A stretch of DNA of 64,000 nt. Source: Halomonas lysinitropha (GTDB lineage Bacteria; Pseudomonadota; Gammaproteobacteria; Pseudomonadales; Halomonadaceae). The stretch lies in NCBI RefSeq assembly GCF_902500215.1, contig NZ_CABVOU010000027.1:548598-612597 (forward strand), read 5' to 3'. The notes beneath the pieces are model-generated. The model did no database searches. It was not told where the DNA came from and was given only the letters and a program-made list of their open reading frames with translations. A program made the translations under genes and the position numbers. Positions 46,074 to 56,614 of the stretch are shown here, piece after piece (the first letter of the stretch is position 1; the number at the start of each line of letters is the position of its first letter).

Positions 46074-47012
46074 ATGCCCGATTCGCGCCCCTCCGCCATC
46101 CTGCTGATGGGACCCACCGCGGCCGGCAAGACTGACCTGGCCATCGAGCTCCATGAACGACTCGGCTGCGAGCTGATCAGCGTCGATTCGGCCATGGTCT
46201 ATCGCGACATGGATATCGGCAGCGCCAAGCCCTCGCCGCAGGAGCTTGCTCGAGCACCGCATCGGCTCATCGATATCCGTGATCCGTCCGAGCCCTATTC
46301 CGCCGCCGACTTTCGCGAGGATGCCCTAGGCGAGATGCGTCGGGTCAGCGACGCCGGCAAGGTGCCACTGCTGGTCGGCGGCACCATGATGTACTTCAAG
46401 CACCTGCTCGAAGGGGTGGCCAACCTGCCGTCAGCGGACGCTGCGGTGCGTGCCGAGCTGAAGCACAAGATGGCACGCCATGGCCTGAAGGCACTGCATG
46501 AGGAACTGAGTCGGATCGATCCGCGTTCGGCGACGCGGATCCACCCCAATGATCCCCAGCGATTGATGCGGGCCCTGGAGGTCTATCGGCTGACAGGCCG
46601 CTCCCTGAGTGAACTGTGGGACGAGCAGCGCCGTGAAACCTTTCCCTGGCGCACGCTGTCCATAGGGCTCGCTCCCTCTGACCGTGGAACGCTTCATGCA
46701 TCCATCGCCCAGCGCTTCAAGATGATGCTCGATGCCGGGCTTGTCGATGAGGTGGCGGCCCTGATGAATCGTGATGATGTCGATGCGTCATTACCCGCCA
46801 TGAAGAGCGTGGGTTATCGCCAGGTATGGGCATTTCTCGAAGGGGAGTATGGGCAGGGCGAGCTGGAAAGACGGGGTATCATCTCGACCCGCCAGCTGGC
46901 CAAGCGCCAATTGACCTGGATGCGTAGCTGGCCGGGACTCAACTGGGTCGATAGTCTGGGCCTTGATCCCCTGAGCGAGGTTTTGAAACTCGTGCGCGAA
47001 TTCGGCACTTAG
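46074..47012 (+). CDS. miaA: tRNA dimethylallyltransferase
   Basis: MiaA adds the dimethylallyl group to A37 of tRNAs reading UNN codons. The 312-residue product has the P-loop LLMGPTAAGKTDLAIEL, ISVDSAMVYRDMDIGSAKP with the catalytic Asp, HRLIDIRDPSEPYSAADF, and MKSVGYRQVWAFL plus STRQLAKRQLTWMRSW near the C-terminus. The ATG at 46074 matches the family start. It sits in the standard mutL-miaA-hfq order, but the 95-bp repeat separates it from mutL. Confidence 0.96.
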   Translation: MPDSRPSAILLMGPTAAGKTDLAIELHERLGCELISVDSAMVYRDMDIGSAKPSPQELARAPHRLIDIRDPSEPYSAADFREDALGEMRRVSDAGKVPLLVGGTMMYFKHLLEGVANLPSADAAVRAELKHKMARHGLKALHEELSRIDPRSATRIHPNDPQRLMRALEVYRLTGRSLSELWDEQRRETFPWRTLSIGLAPSDRGTLHASIAQRFKMMLDAGLVDEVAALMNRDDVDASLPAMKSVGYRQVWAFLEGEYGQGELERRGIISTRQLAKRQLTWMRSWPGLNWVDSLGLDPLSEVLKLVREFGT

Positions 47013-47135
47013 CGTAAGATGACCTTTTCAGTGGCTGGCTTAGCAAGCCCCTCGGCGTATTCAGCGTTGCCCCCTGGCGGGAGCGACAAAGATCGACATA
47101 ACATCAACCCCCAGAGACACTTCAGGGAGAGCAAC

Positions 47136-47381
47136 ATGTCCAAAGGGCAGTCCCTTCAAGACCCGTACCTGAACATCCTGCGCAAGGAGCGCATTCCGGT
47201 ATCGATTTTCCTGGTCAACGGCATCAAGCTGCAGGGTCAGATCGAGTCCTTTGATCAGTTCGTCATTCTGCTGCGCAACACCGTCAGCCAGATGGTCTAC
47301 AAGCACGCCATCTCCACGGTGGTGCCTTCGCGCAACGTGCGCCTGCCGGCCCCGGATGCGCAGCCGGATACAGATGCGTGA
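47136..47381 (+). CDS. hfq: RNA chaperone Hfq
   Basis: Hfq is a hexameric Sm-like RNA chaperone for sRNA-mRNA pairing. The 81-residue product has Sm1 ([20 protein letters not shown]) and Sm2 ([13 protein letters not shown]), with the conserved [13 protein letters not shown]-terminus of the proximal face and a very short C-terminal tail ending DTDA. CAGGGAGAG precedes the ATG at 47136. hflX follows by 8 bases. A second, unrelated RNA-chaperone domain (ProQ/FinO) occurs at 3218-4327. Confidence 0.97.
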   Translation: MSKGQSLQDPYLNILRKERIPVSIFLVNGIKLQGQIESFDQFVILLRNTVSQMVYKHAISTVVPSRNVRLPAPDAQPDTDA

Positions 47382-47389
47382 GGTATTGA

Positions 47390-48706
47390 TTGTTTTTTGA
47401 ACGTCCCGACGCCGGCGAGACGGCGATCCTCGTCCATGTGGATTTTCAGGACGAGGAGGAGCGCGAGGATGCCGGTGAATTCCTGGAGCTCGTGCGATCG
47501 GCCGGTGCTGAGCCGGCCACACTGGTCACCGGTAGTCGCAAGCGCCCCGATTCCCGAACTTTCGTGGGGTCGGGCAAGCTCGAGGAGCTCCGCGAGGCGA
47601 AGGCGGCTCACCAGGCCGAGCTGGTGATTTTCAACCATAGCCTCAGTCCCTCCCAGGAGCGCAATCTGGAGCGTGAGCTCAAGTGCCGGGTCATTGATCG
47701 CACCGGCCTGATTCTCGATATCTTCGCCCAGCGTGCCAGGACCCATGAGGGCAAGCTCCAGGTGGAGCTTGCCCAGCTCGAGTACATGTCGACCCGGCTG
47801 GTGCGTGGCTGGACCCACCTGGAACGCCAGAAGGGGGGTATCGGCCTGCGCGGGCCGGGTGAGACCCAGCTCGAGACCGACCGCCGCCTGCTGCGGGCGC
47901 GCATCAAGGCGATCCACAAGCGCCTCGACAAGGTGCGCAGCCAGCGTAGCCAGAATCGCCGGGCCCGTTCCCGGGCGGAGATTCCCAGCGTCTCGCTGGT
48001 GGGCTACACCAACGCCGGCAAGTCCACGCTCTTCAACGCCCTCACGTCCGCGAGGGTCTATGCGGCCGATCAGCTCTTCGCTACCCTCGACCCGACCTTG
48101 CGTCGTCTCGAGATCGAGGACGTGGGGCCGGTGGTGCTGGCCGACACCGTGGGCTTTATCCGTCACCTGCCCCACAAGCTGGTCGAGGCCTTTCGCGCCA
48201 CCCTGCAGGAGGCCGCCGAGGCTTCGTTGCTGGTGCACGTGATCGATGCCGCCGACCCTGACCGCGAGCTGAACGTCGCTCAGGTCGAGGCGGTGCTCGA
48301 CGAGATCGGTGCCCTCGAGGTACCGACCCTGAAGGTGATGAACAAGATCGACCTGCTCGACAGCTCACCGCGTATCGAGCGCGATGGGGAGGGCCGGCCC
48401 GAGGTGGTCTGGCTATCGTCACGCGAGGGCAAGGGGCTCGAGCTGCTGGAGCAGGCGCTTTCGGAGCGCCTGGCCGATGACATCATCGACTTCGAGCTCT
48501 GCCTGGCGCCTGAGCAGGGCAGGCTACGGGCCGGGTTGCACGATCTCGGGGCGGTGCGCGGTGAGCGCTTCGACGACCAGGGGCGCACCCTGCTGGAGGT
48601 ACGGCTGCCACGGCGCGACTTCCTGCAGCTGATGGCGCGCTTGGGTGAGCGTGCCGACAATTACTTGCCGACTGCGCTGCAGGCGCCGCCGGTATGGGAA
48701 GCGTGA
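47390..48706 (+). CDS. hflX: Ribosome-splitting GTPase HflX
   Basis: HflX binds the ribosome and splits stalled 70S particles under stress. The 438-residue product has the N-terminal HflX domain (ERPDAGETAILVHVDF, GSGKLEELREAKA), the glycine-rich GGIGLRGPGETQLETDRRLL linker and the GTPase core VGYTNAGKSTLFNAL, DTVGFIRHLPHKLVEAF, NKIDLLDS. It starts at a TTG (47390), common for this gene in the group; AGG overlaps the hfq stop and gives the site. Middle gene of hfq-hflX-hflK-hflC. Confidence 0.94.
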   Translation: MFFERPDAGETAILVHVDFQDEEEREDAGEFLELVRSAGAEPATLVTGSRKRPDSRTFVGSGKLEELREAKAAHQAELVIFNHSLSPSQERNLERELKCRVIDRTGLILDIFAQRARTHEGKLQVELAQLEYMSTRLVRGWTHLERQKGGIGLRGPGETQLETDRRLLRARIKAIHKRLDKVRSQRSQNRRARSRAEIPSVSLVGYTNAGKSTLFNALTSARVYAADQLFATLDPTLRRLEIEDVGPVVLADTVGFIRHLPHKLVEAFRATLQEAAEASLLVHVIDAADPDRELNVAQVEAVLDEIGALEVPTLKVMNKIDLLDSSPRIERDGEGRPEVVWLSSREGKGLELLEQALSERLADDIIDFELCLAPEQGRLRAGLHDLGAVRGERFDDQGRTLLEVRLPRRDFLQLMARLGERADNYLPTALQAPPVWEA

Positions 48707-48860
48707 CGCGAGAGGAGCCGGTCCGCTGGCAGGCAGGTCAGCAGCCACAATACGATAACAGGGCGCCGGGCCGTGTGCCGGGCGTTACCCGCAGGATCGC
48801 AACCGATGTCCGTTGCCGGCACGCCCGGCGGCGGGATGAAATGCCTAGTGGAGACGACGT

Positions 48861-50072
48861 ATGGCCTGGAATGAGCCTGGTGGTGGCAACCAGCACGACC
48901 CCTGGAGCGGGGGTGGCCGCGGTGGTAGCGGCGGCGGGGGCAAGGGTGGTGGCAATCAGGGGCCGCCCGACCTCGACGAGGCCCTGAAGAAGTTTCAGGA
49001 TAAGCTCAACAACATGCTGGGAGGCCGCGGGGGCAAGAAGGGTGGCTCCGGTGGCAAGGGGGGCGGTGGCAAGCCGCGCAATGCCTTTACCCTGCCGGGT
49101 CTGCTGATCGTGGTCGCCCTGGCCATCTGGGCAGCCCTGGGCTTTTACCTGGTCGATCAGTCCGAGCGCGGGGTAGTGCTGCGCTTCGGTGAATTCCAGG
49201 AAGTGGTCACCCCGGGCCTGCAGTGGAATCCGCCGCTGATCGATGACGTGCGCATGGTCAACGTGACGCGTGTGCGCTCGGTCACCCAGACCCAGTCGAT
49301 GCTGACCCAGGACGAGAATATCGTCTCCGTCGAAATGTCGGCGCAGTATCAGGTCGCCGACCCGCGCGACTTCGTGCTCAACGTGCGCGATTCCGAGCTC
49401 AGCCTCGAGAACGCCCTGGATTCGGCGCTGCGCCACGTCGTCGGCGGGACCGACATGATCGAGATCCTGACCTCCGGCCGTGAGATCCTCGGCAGCTCTG
49501 TGTCCAGTCGCCTGCAGTCCTACCTGGATGACTACGGTACCGGCATCCTGCTGCAGACGATCAACGTCGAGTCCACGGCACCGCCCGATGCCGTCGTGGA
49601 CGCCTTCGACGACGTCATTCGCGCTCGCGAGGATCGTCAGCGCACCATCAACCAGGGCATCGCCTACGCCAACGCGATCATCCCCGAAGCTCAGGGCCAG
49701 GCGCAGCGTTTCGTCGAGCAGGGCCAGGGCTATCGCGAGTCCGTGGTCGCCGAGGCCGAGGGTCAGGCCAACCGCTTCAATGCGCTGCTTGGTCAGTACG
49801 AGGAAAACCCGACGATCATGCGTGAGCGCCTCTATCTCGATGCCATCAGCGAGGTGTTCAGCAATACCTCGAAGTTCATGGTCGATGTGTCCGAGAACAG
49901 CCCGTTGATGGTCCTGCCGCTCGATCGCCTCAGTGGTGCCGGCACATCGGGAGCGAGTGCCCAGTCGGCTAACGACGAGGAGTTGGATCCGCGCGTGCTC
50001 GAGCGAATGCGCTCAAGCCAGTCGTCGAGCAGCAACAGCAACAACAGTGGAATCCGCAGGGAGGGCCGCTAA
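48861..50072 (+). CDS. hflK: FtsH modulator subunit HflK
   Basis: HflK with HflC forms the large inner-membrane SPFH cage that controls FtsH protease. The 403-residue product has a Gly/Lys-rich cytoplasmic N-terminus (about residues 1-70, with strings of GGG), one membrane segment (LPGLLIVVALAIWAALGFYLV), then the SPFH/prohibitin domain (SERGVVLRFGEFQEVVTPGLQWNPP) and a coiled C-terminal part (IIPEAQGQAQRFVEQ). GGAG precedes the ATG. hflC begins at the base after its stop. Confidence 0.94.
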   Translation: MAWNEPGGGNQHDPWSGGGRGGSGGGGKGGGNQGPPDLDEALKKFQDKLNNMLGGRGGKKGGSGGKGGGGKPRNAFTLPGLLIVVALAIWAALGFYLVDQSERGVVLRFGEFQEVVTPGLQWNPPLIDDVRMVNVTRVRSVTQTQSMLTQDENIVSVEMSAQYQVADPRDFVLNVRDSELSLENALDSALRHVVGGTDMIEILTSGREILGSSVSSRLQSYLDDYGTGILLQTINVESTAPPDAVVDAFDDVIRAREDRQRTINQGIAYANAIIPEAQGQAQRFVEQGQGYRESVVAEAEGQANRFNALLGQYEENPTIMRERLYLDAISEVFSNTSKFMVDVSENSPLMVLPLDRLSGAGTSGASAQSANDEELDPRVLERMRSSQSSSSNSNNSGIRREGR

Positions 50073-50954
50073 ATGATCAATAATCGTTCCCTGCTTATCG
50101 TCGGCGGCCTGGCCGCCGTGGCCTGGCTGGCCAGCAATAGCCTCTATGTGGTCGACGAGACAGAGCGCGCGGTCAAGCTGCGCTTCGGTGAGATCATCGA
50201 GGAGAACATCCAGCCGGGCCTGCACTTCAAGGTGCCGATCACTCATACGGTGCGTACCTTCGATACCCGTCTGCTGACGCTGGACACCGACCCGAGCCGC
50301 TACCTGACCCTGGAGCAGAAGGCGGTGATCGTCGACTCCTACGTCATGTGGCAGGTGGTCAACCCGACGCGCTACTACGAGGCCACCGCCGGTGACGAAC
50401 TGGTGGCCAGACGGCTTATCCAGCCGCGGGTCGACGAGAGCCTGCGTAACGAGTTCGGCCGCCTGAACCTGCAGCAGATCATCGCCGAGCGACGCGACGA
50501 CCTGATGACCGGCCCCACCGAGGATCTCGACCAGCTGATGCGCGAGGAACTGGGTGTGGCGGTGCGCGATATCCGGGTCAAGCGCATCGATCTGCCGGAG
50601 GATGTGTCTTCCGCCGTGTATGAGCGTATGCGCTCGGAGCGCGAGCGCGAGGCGCGCGAATGGCGGGCCCAGGGTCAGGAGGAAGCCGAGCGCATTCGCG
50701 CCAACGCCGATCGCCGCCGTCAGGTTCTTCTCGCCCAGGCCCAGGCTCGATCGGAAACCTTGCGAGGTGAGGGCGACGCCGAAGCGGCTGGCATCTTCTC
50801 CGAGGCCTATGGCCAGGATCAGGAGTTCTTCAGCTTCTGGCGCAGCCTCAACGCCTATCGGGAAAGCTTCGAGGGCGATGACAACATGCTGGTGCTCGAT
50901 CCCTCCAGCGACTTCTTCCAGTACCTCAAGAGTCCGCAAGGCGCGAGCGACTGA
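50073..50954 (+). CDS. hflC: FtsH modulator subunit HflC
   Basis: Partner of HflK in the FtsH-regulating complex. The 293-residue product has an N-terminal signal-anchor (LLIVGGLAAVAWLASNSLYVV), the SPFH domain (ETERAVKLRFGEIIEENIQPGL, VKRIDLPEDVSSAVYERM) and a helical C-terminus (EREAREWRAQGQEEAERI; FSEAYGQDQEFFSFWRSL). It starts directly after hflK and is followed by a terminator at 51019-51043, which closes the hfq-hflX-hflKC transcript. Confidence 0.95.
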   Translation: MINNRSLLIVGGLAAVAWLASNSLYVVDETERAVKLRFGEIIEENIQPGLHFKVPITHTVRTFDTRLLTLDTDPSRYLTLEQKAVIVDSYVMWQVVNPTRYYEATAGDELVARRLIQPRVDESLRNEFGRLNLQQIIAERRDDLMTGPTEDLDQLMREELGVAVRDIRVKRIDLPEDVSSAVYERMRSEREREAREWRAQGQEEAERIRANADRRRQVLLAQAQARSETLRGEGDAEAAGIFSEAYGQDQEFFSFWRSLNAYRESFEGDDNMLVLDPSSDFFQYLKSPQGASD

Positions 50955-51018
50955 TCTTCCGGCGGGTGGTGCGCCGCCCGCCGGGGTTCAACCGGCTAGC
51001 AATCGTGGTAGAATCCAT

Positions 51019-51043
51019 AAACCGGGCGTGGCCCGGTTTTTTT
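51019..51043 (+). terminator. Rho-independent terminator after hflC
   Basis: ACCGGGC (51021-51027) pairs with GCCCGGT (51031-51037) around a GTG loop, followed by a run of seven T's. Clear intrinsic terminator, 65 bases past the hflC stop. Confidence 0.95.
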
Positions 51044-51138
51044 GTGGCCTCCCCACTCCCGGCGCACCCGTTCGCCAGCACGCCTCGCGCGACTCGGGCG
51101 TCGTCGCAGGCCCACCATCGTCTTGCAGGATGAACGAC

Positions 51139-52335
51139 ATGACCATCGCTGACCGCTGGCTGCTTCCTGACGGCATGGATGAAGTGCTGCCGCCTCAGGC
51201 CAGTCGCATGGAGGAACTGCGCCGTGCGTTGCTCGACCTCTATCACCGCTGGGGCTACGACCAGGTGATGCCGCCCCCGGTGGAGTTCCTGGACTCACTG
51301 CTTACCGGCACCGGTACCGATCTCGATCTGCAGACCTTCAAGCTCACCGATCAGATGAGCGGCCGGATGATGGGCGTCAGCGCCGATGTCACCCCCCAGG
51401 TGGCGCGCATGGATGCTCACTCCTTGCGTCGCCAGGGGCCGGTTCGGCTGTGCTATTGCACCAATGTGCTGCGTGCCAAGGCGGACCAGTACCAGGGCGG
51501 GCGTAGCCCGGTGCAGGTAGGCGTGGAACTGTTCGGTCATGCCGGCCTGGAGGCCGACCTGGAGATCCTGCGCCTGGCCCTGGCCAGCCTCGAGACCGCC
51601 GGGGCCCGGGAGATCCATCTGGCGCTGGGCCATATCGGCATCTATCGTAGCCTCGTGGAGGCCGCGGATCTCGATGCGGATCAGGAACGTGCGCTGTTCG
51701 ACGCCCTGGCCCTCAAGTCGCCGGGTGAACTGGCGGCACGCGTCGAGGAGAGCGTTCGCGATCCGGGACTGGCGGCCATGTTCCATGCGCTGGGCGAGTT
51801 GCATGGCGGTCTCGAGGTGCTGGAGATGGCCCGCGAGGTCTTTGAGGAGGCACCCCAGGCCGTGACCGCGGCGCTGGGCCAGCTGAGTGACCTGGTCGAC
51901 GGGGTGCTCGCTGAATACCCGGGGGTCGAACCCTACTTCGACCTGGCCGAGCTGCGGGGCTACCAGTACCACACCGGCATGATGTTCGCCGCCTATGTGC
52001 CGCACTACGGCCAGGCGCTGGCCAAGGGGGGGCGCTACGACGACACCGGCCGCGCCTTCGGCCGGGCCCGCCCGGCCACCGGCTTCTCCATGGACCTCAA
52101 GCTGCTGGCGACCCTGGCCCCCGCGGAGCCGCAGCCGGACGGCATCTGGGCGCCGGCCGAGGGCGAGGGGCTGGCGGAGGTCATGCAGGCGCTCCGCCAG
52201 CGAGGTGAGAGGGTGGTCCAGGCGCTACCCGGGCAGCGAACCGGTCCTGCGGAACACGGCTGTGACCGCCGGCTGGAATGCATCGAGGGTCGCTGGGAGC
52301 CGCGCCTCCTGGAGACTTCACAGGACCGGGCCTGA
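51139..52335 (+). CDS. hisZ: ATP phosphoribosyltransferase regulatory subunit
   Basis: HisZ is a catalytically dead histidyl-tRNA synthetase paralogue that pairs with the short HisG to start histidine synthesis and carry feedback control. The 398-residue product has the class II fold (LPDGMDEVLPPQASRMEELRR, MMGVSADVTPQVARMDAHS, LCYCTNVLRAKADQYQGGR) but lacks the HisRS anticodon-binding domain. The ATG at 51139 has AGGA 8 bases upstream. It lies between hflC and purA as in pseudomonads, implying a short-form HisG elsewhere in the genome. Confidence 0.93.
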   Translation: MTIADRWLLPDGMDEVLPPQASRMEELRRALLDLYHRWGYDQVMPPPVEFLDSLLTGTGTDLDLQTFKLTDQMSGRMMGVSADVTPQVARMDAHSLRRQGPVRLCYCTNVLRAKADQYQGGRSPVQVGVELFGHAGLEADLEILRLALASLETAGAREIHLALGHIGIYRSLVEAADLDADQERALFDALALKSPGELAARVEESVRDPGLAAMFHALGELHGGLEVLEMAREVFEEAPQAVTAALGQLSDLVDGVLAEYPGVEPYFDLAELRGYQYHTGMMFAAYVPHYGQALAKGGRYDDTGRAFGRARPATGFSMDLKLLATLAPAEPQPDGIWAPAEGEGLAEVMQALRQRGERVVQALPGQRTGPAEHGCDRRLECIEGRWEPRLLETSQDRA

Positions 52336-53703
<1,368 letters not shown>

Positions 53704-53715
53704 ACCCCAGCAGGC

Positions 53716-54315
53716 TCAATAGTCGATGCCGCGCCGCGCCTGGACGCCACTGTTGAAGGCGTGGCGCACTTCCTGCATCTCGGTGACGGTGTCGGCCATG
53801 GCCATGAGATCGCGGTGGGCGTTGCGCCCGGTGACGATCACCGTCTGCTCTGACGGGCGGTTCTCGATGGCGTGCTTCACCGTCTCGATGTCCAGATAGC
53901 CGAACTTGAGCATGTAGGTGATCTCGTCGAGCACCACCAGGTAGACCTCGGGGTCGGCGAGCATTCGTGCCGCGTCGGCCCACACCTCGCGGCAGGCGGC
54001 GGTGTCCGCTTCGCGGTTCTGGGTGTCCCAGGTGAAGCCGGTGGCCATGATGGCGACCTCGAGGTTGGGGTCCTCGACCAGCCGCTCGCGCTCGCCGCAC
54101 TCCCACAGCCCCTTGATGAACTGCACCACGCCGGCCTTGTAGCCGTAACCCAGGGCGCGGGTCACGGTGCCCCAGGCGGCAGTGGTCTTGCCCTTGCCGT
54201 TGCCGGTGAAGACCAGCAGCAGCCCGCGCTGTTCGGTAGCCTCGGCGACCTTCTCGTCGACGCGGGACTTGAGTTTCTGCATGGCCTGCTGGTGGCGGGT
54301 ATCGCGATCGGTCAT
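53716..54315 (-). CDS. cobO: Cob(I)yrinic acid a,c-diamide adenosyltransferase
   Basis: CobO (CobA/BtuR type) transfers the adenosyl group of ATP to cobalt in corrinoids. The 199-residue product has the P-loop VFTGNGKGKTTAAWG, VVQFIKGLWECGERE, ATGFTWDTQN and VLDEITYMLKFGYL. The ATG at 54315 has GGAG upstream; a longer frame to 54459 lacks family likeness. No cobalamin biosynthesis genes are adjacent, so it may serve salvage of exogenous corrinoids; QueG in this window needs cobalamin. Confidence 0.92.
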   Translation of the reverse strand: MTDRDTRHQQAMQKLKSRVDEKVAEATEQRGLLLVFTGNGKGKTTAAWGTVTRALGYGYKAGVVQFIKGLWECGERERLVEDPNLEVAIMATGFTWDTQNREADTAACREVWADAARMLADPEVYLVVLDEITYMLKFGYLDIETVKHAIENRPSEQTVIVTGRNAHRDLMAMADTVTEMQEVRHAFNSGVQARRGIDY

Positions 54316-54382
54316 CGTGGCTCCAACTCTTGTATAAGGCTTGTTCAGGAAGGCGACAGCATACGCCAGAACCGGATGAGCG

Positions 54383-55894
54383 TCAGCCTCCCGCGGTTCG
54401 CGACTTCTCCCCCACCCGTGCTTCCATGCGCGCCACGAAAACCGCCATGATTTGCTCATAGAGCGTGCGGCCGAGCACAGCGTCCTCGATGCCGGCGTCC
54501 ACGTTGGGGTTGTCGTTGACCTCGATCACGACCACGCGGTCACCGGCCTGCTTGAGATCCACCCCATAGAAACCGTCGCCGATCAACCGTGTCACCTTGA
54601 GTGCCGCCTTGATGACTGCGGTCGGGACCTCAGCGGGATCATGGGTGGTGAAACCGCCGCTCTTCACCCGGCCGCCGGAGTGGTCGTAGATCTGCCAGTG
54701 GCCGCGGGCCATGAAGTAGCGGCTGGCGAAGAGGACCTTGCCGTCGAGCACGCCAATTCGCCAGTCATATTCGGTGGGTAGCCATTCCTGGAGCAGCAGC
54801 AGGGCCGAGGTGGCGAACAGCCGATTGGCCTCGAGAGCGAGTTGCTCTGTCGATTCGACCTTGACAATGCCCCGGGAGAAGGCGCCGTCGGGAATCTTCA
54901 GTACCAGCGGGAAGCCGAGGCCGGCGACCCGTTCGTCCAGCGGGCGGCGGTCACCGCGCTTGAGCAGCATGCCTGCCGGCGCCGGAACGCCGCGGGCCCG
55001 CAGCAGGGCATGGAGGTAGACTTTGTTGGTGCAGCGCAGGATGTCCCGGGGCGCATCGATCACCACCAGCCCTTCATGTTCCGCCCGCCGGGCCAGGCGG
55101 TAGGTATGATGATCGAGGGCGGTTGTCTCACGGATGAACAGGCCGTCGAATTCGGCGAGTCGCCCGGCATCCTTGCGGGTGACCAGCGAGACATCGATGC
55201 CGAGCCTGCGTCCGGCGCGGATGAAGGCCTTGAGCGCAACGCGATTGCTGGGGGGCAGGGCTTCCTTTGGATCGACCAGGATCGCCAGGTCAAAGCGGTA
55301 ACGGCGCCGTGCCTTGGGCGTGCGCCATACCTTGCGGGAATGCCGATTGAGGGCCGTGGCGAACAGGTCCTGCTCTTCCGGCGCCAGATCGCGCAGGCGC
55401 AGCGGCTTGAGGCGTGACAGCTGCCAGGCATCGTGGCGACGCACCAGGCGGGCCTCGAGCAATGGGCAGGGCAGTCTCTCGAAGAGCCGGCGGGCCAGTT
55501 TCGCCACCCCTGGCTCCCGGCACTCGCCGAACAGCACCCGCAGGGTCAACTGGTCACCGTGCAGCGTGCCCTGGCGGGCCAGGTCGCCGAGCAGCGGGTT
55601 CAGGCCTTCGAGCTGGAGGTCGACCAGGGCCTTGCGGCCAAGCGCGTTGAGGGTATCGACCGCGGGCAGTACCCGCTGTCCCCGCGCCTGGGCCAGCAGC
55701 GAGACATAATAGCCCGTGCCCAGGTAGTCGAGCTCGCTGCAAAGGTTGATCACATGGGTGGTGCGGTCCTGGTCGTCGCCGATGCGGTGTTGCCGGTCCT
55801 GGGCCAGGAAGTCGTCGGCGGTGATCAGGTCCTCGGAGGGATAGTAGGGTCGCCAGTTTTCCAGACGGTCGACGACGATGCGCAGCGGACACAT
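54383..55894 (-). CDS. RimK-like ATP-grasp ligase with RLAN domain
   Basis: A 503-residue protein of two parts. The N-terminal part (about residues 1-240) fits the RLAN domain found before some RimK-like ligases: WRPYYPSEDLITADDFLAQ, ELDYLGTGYYVSLLAQARG, RQGTLHGDQLTLRVLFGEC. The C-terminal part (about 270-490) is an ATP-grasp fold: ALKAFIRAGRRLGIDVSLV, VLKIPDGAFSRGIVKV for ATP binding, LQEWLPTEYDWRIGVLDGK and VVVIEVNDNPNVDAGIED for metal binding. Such enzymes form amide bonds on peptides or proteins; the substrate is unknown. It is divergent from a GNAT acetyltransferase. ATG at 55894; a longer frame runs to 56002. Confidence 0.85.
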   Translation of the reverse strand: MCPLRIVVDRLENWRPYYPSEDLITADDFLAQDRQHRIGDDQDRTTHVINLCSELDYLGTGYYVSLLAQARGQRVLPAVDTLNALGRKALVDLQLEGLNPLLGDLARQGTLHGDQLTLRVLFGECREPGVAKLARRLFERLPCPLLEARLVRRHDAWQLSRLKPLRLRDLAPEEQDLFATALNRHSRKVWRTPKARRRYRFDLAILVDPKEALPPSNRVALKAFIRAGRRLGIDVSLVTRKDAGRLAEFDGLFIRETTALDHHTYRLARRAEHEGLVVIDAPRDILRCTNKVYLHALLRARGVPAPAGMLLKRGDRRPLDERVAGLGFPLVLKIPDGAFSRGIVKVESTEQLALEANRLFATSALLLLQEWLPTEYDWRIGVLDGKVLFASRYFMARGHWQIYDHSGGRVKSGGFTTHDPAEVPTAVIKAALKVTRLIGDGFYGVDLKQAGDRVVVIEVNDNPNVDAGIEDAVLGRTLYEQIMAVFVARMEARVGEKSRTAGG

Positions 55895-56062
55895 GGTGTG
55901 GCTTCCGTGCTGGGCGGCGGGGTGCCGCCGGAATTTGGCCAGCATGCTCCTGAGCCCGCTCCCGGACAAGCGGGCGTTCGAGTGAAAAGATTTCATGGTC
56001 AACGCCGGTGACAGCGATAATGACCCTGATCACAATCGTGCCGAGATTTCGGGAGATTCGAG

Positions 56063-56563
56063 ATGACCGTCACTCTGCGCCAGGCCCTCTCTCATGACCT
56101 GGATGCGCTGTATCGCCTGGAGCGGGTGGCCTTCACCGGCGACCGTTTCAGTCGCCGCCAGCTCTGGCATCTGCTTAACCGCGCGAATGCTCTGACCCTG
56201 CTCGCGGAGCGTGACGCCGAGGATCTCTCTCCAATGAGGCTGCTGGGCTATGGCACCTTGCTGTTTCGTCGCGGAACCCGTCGTGCCCGGCTCTACTCCT
56301 TCTGCGTGCATCCGGACGCGCGGGGCAGCGGCTTGGGCCGCAGGCTGCTGGAGGCCTTGGAGGCCGAGGCACAAGCGCGTGATGCCGAGGTGCTGGGCCT
56401 CGAAGTGCGCGTCGACAATCGCGTGGCATTGGGACTCTATCGGCGAATGGGCTTTCGCCCGGAGCGCTGGCTGAGCGACTACTACGAGGACGGCTGTGCG
56501 GGCTGGCAGATGGCCAAACCGCTGCTGCCCGAACAGGGGGCCACGCAGGCCCGTGAGGGCTGA
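56063..56563 (+). CDS. GNAT-family N-acetyltransferase
   Basis: A 166-residue acetyltransferase with the acetyl-CoA-binding motif VHPDARGSGLGRRLLEALE and the C-terminal LEVRVDNRVALGLYRRMGF, close in form to RimI-type protein N-acetyltransferases. It begins with the beta-alpha start MTVTLRQALSHDLDALYRLE. Divergent from the RLAN/ATP-grasp gene with 168 bases between starts. In published comparisons, RLAN-ATP-grasp genes are commonly next to GNAT proteins fused to a C39-like peptidase; this GNAT has no such fusion. Substrate unknown. Confidence 0.85.
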   Translation: MTVTLRQALSHDLDALYRLERVAFTGDRFSRRQLWHLLNRANALTLLAERDAEDLSPMRLLGYGTLLFRRGTRRARLYSFCVHPDARGSGLGRRLLEALEAEAQARDAEVLGLEVRVDNRVALGLYRRMGFRPERWLSDYYEDGCAGWQMAKPLLPEQGATQAREG

Positions 56564-56614
56564 TAGAATCACGCCACTCGTCTCCCTGCACCACTGATCA
56601 ACCCTCTACCGGAT

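Noticed and set aside
50554..51138. Upstream extension of the hisZ frame
   Set aside because: The extension runs through hflC in a wrong frame and across an intrinsic terminator; the family start is at 51139.
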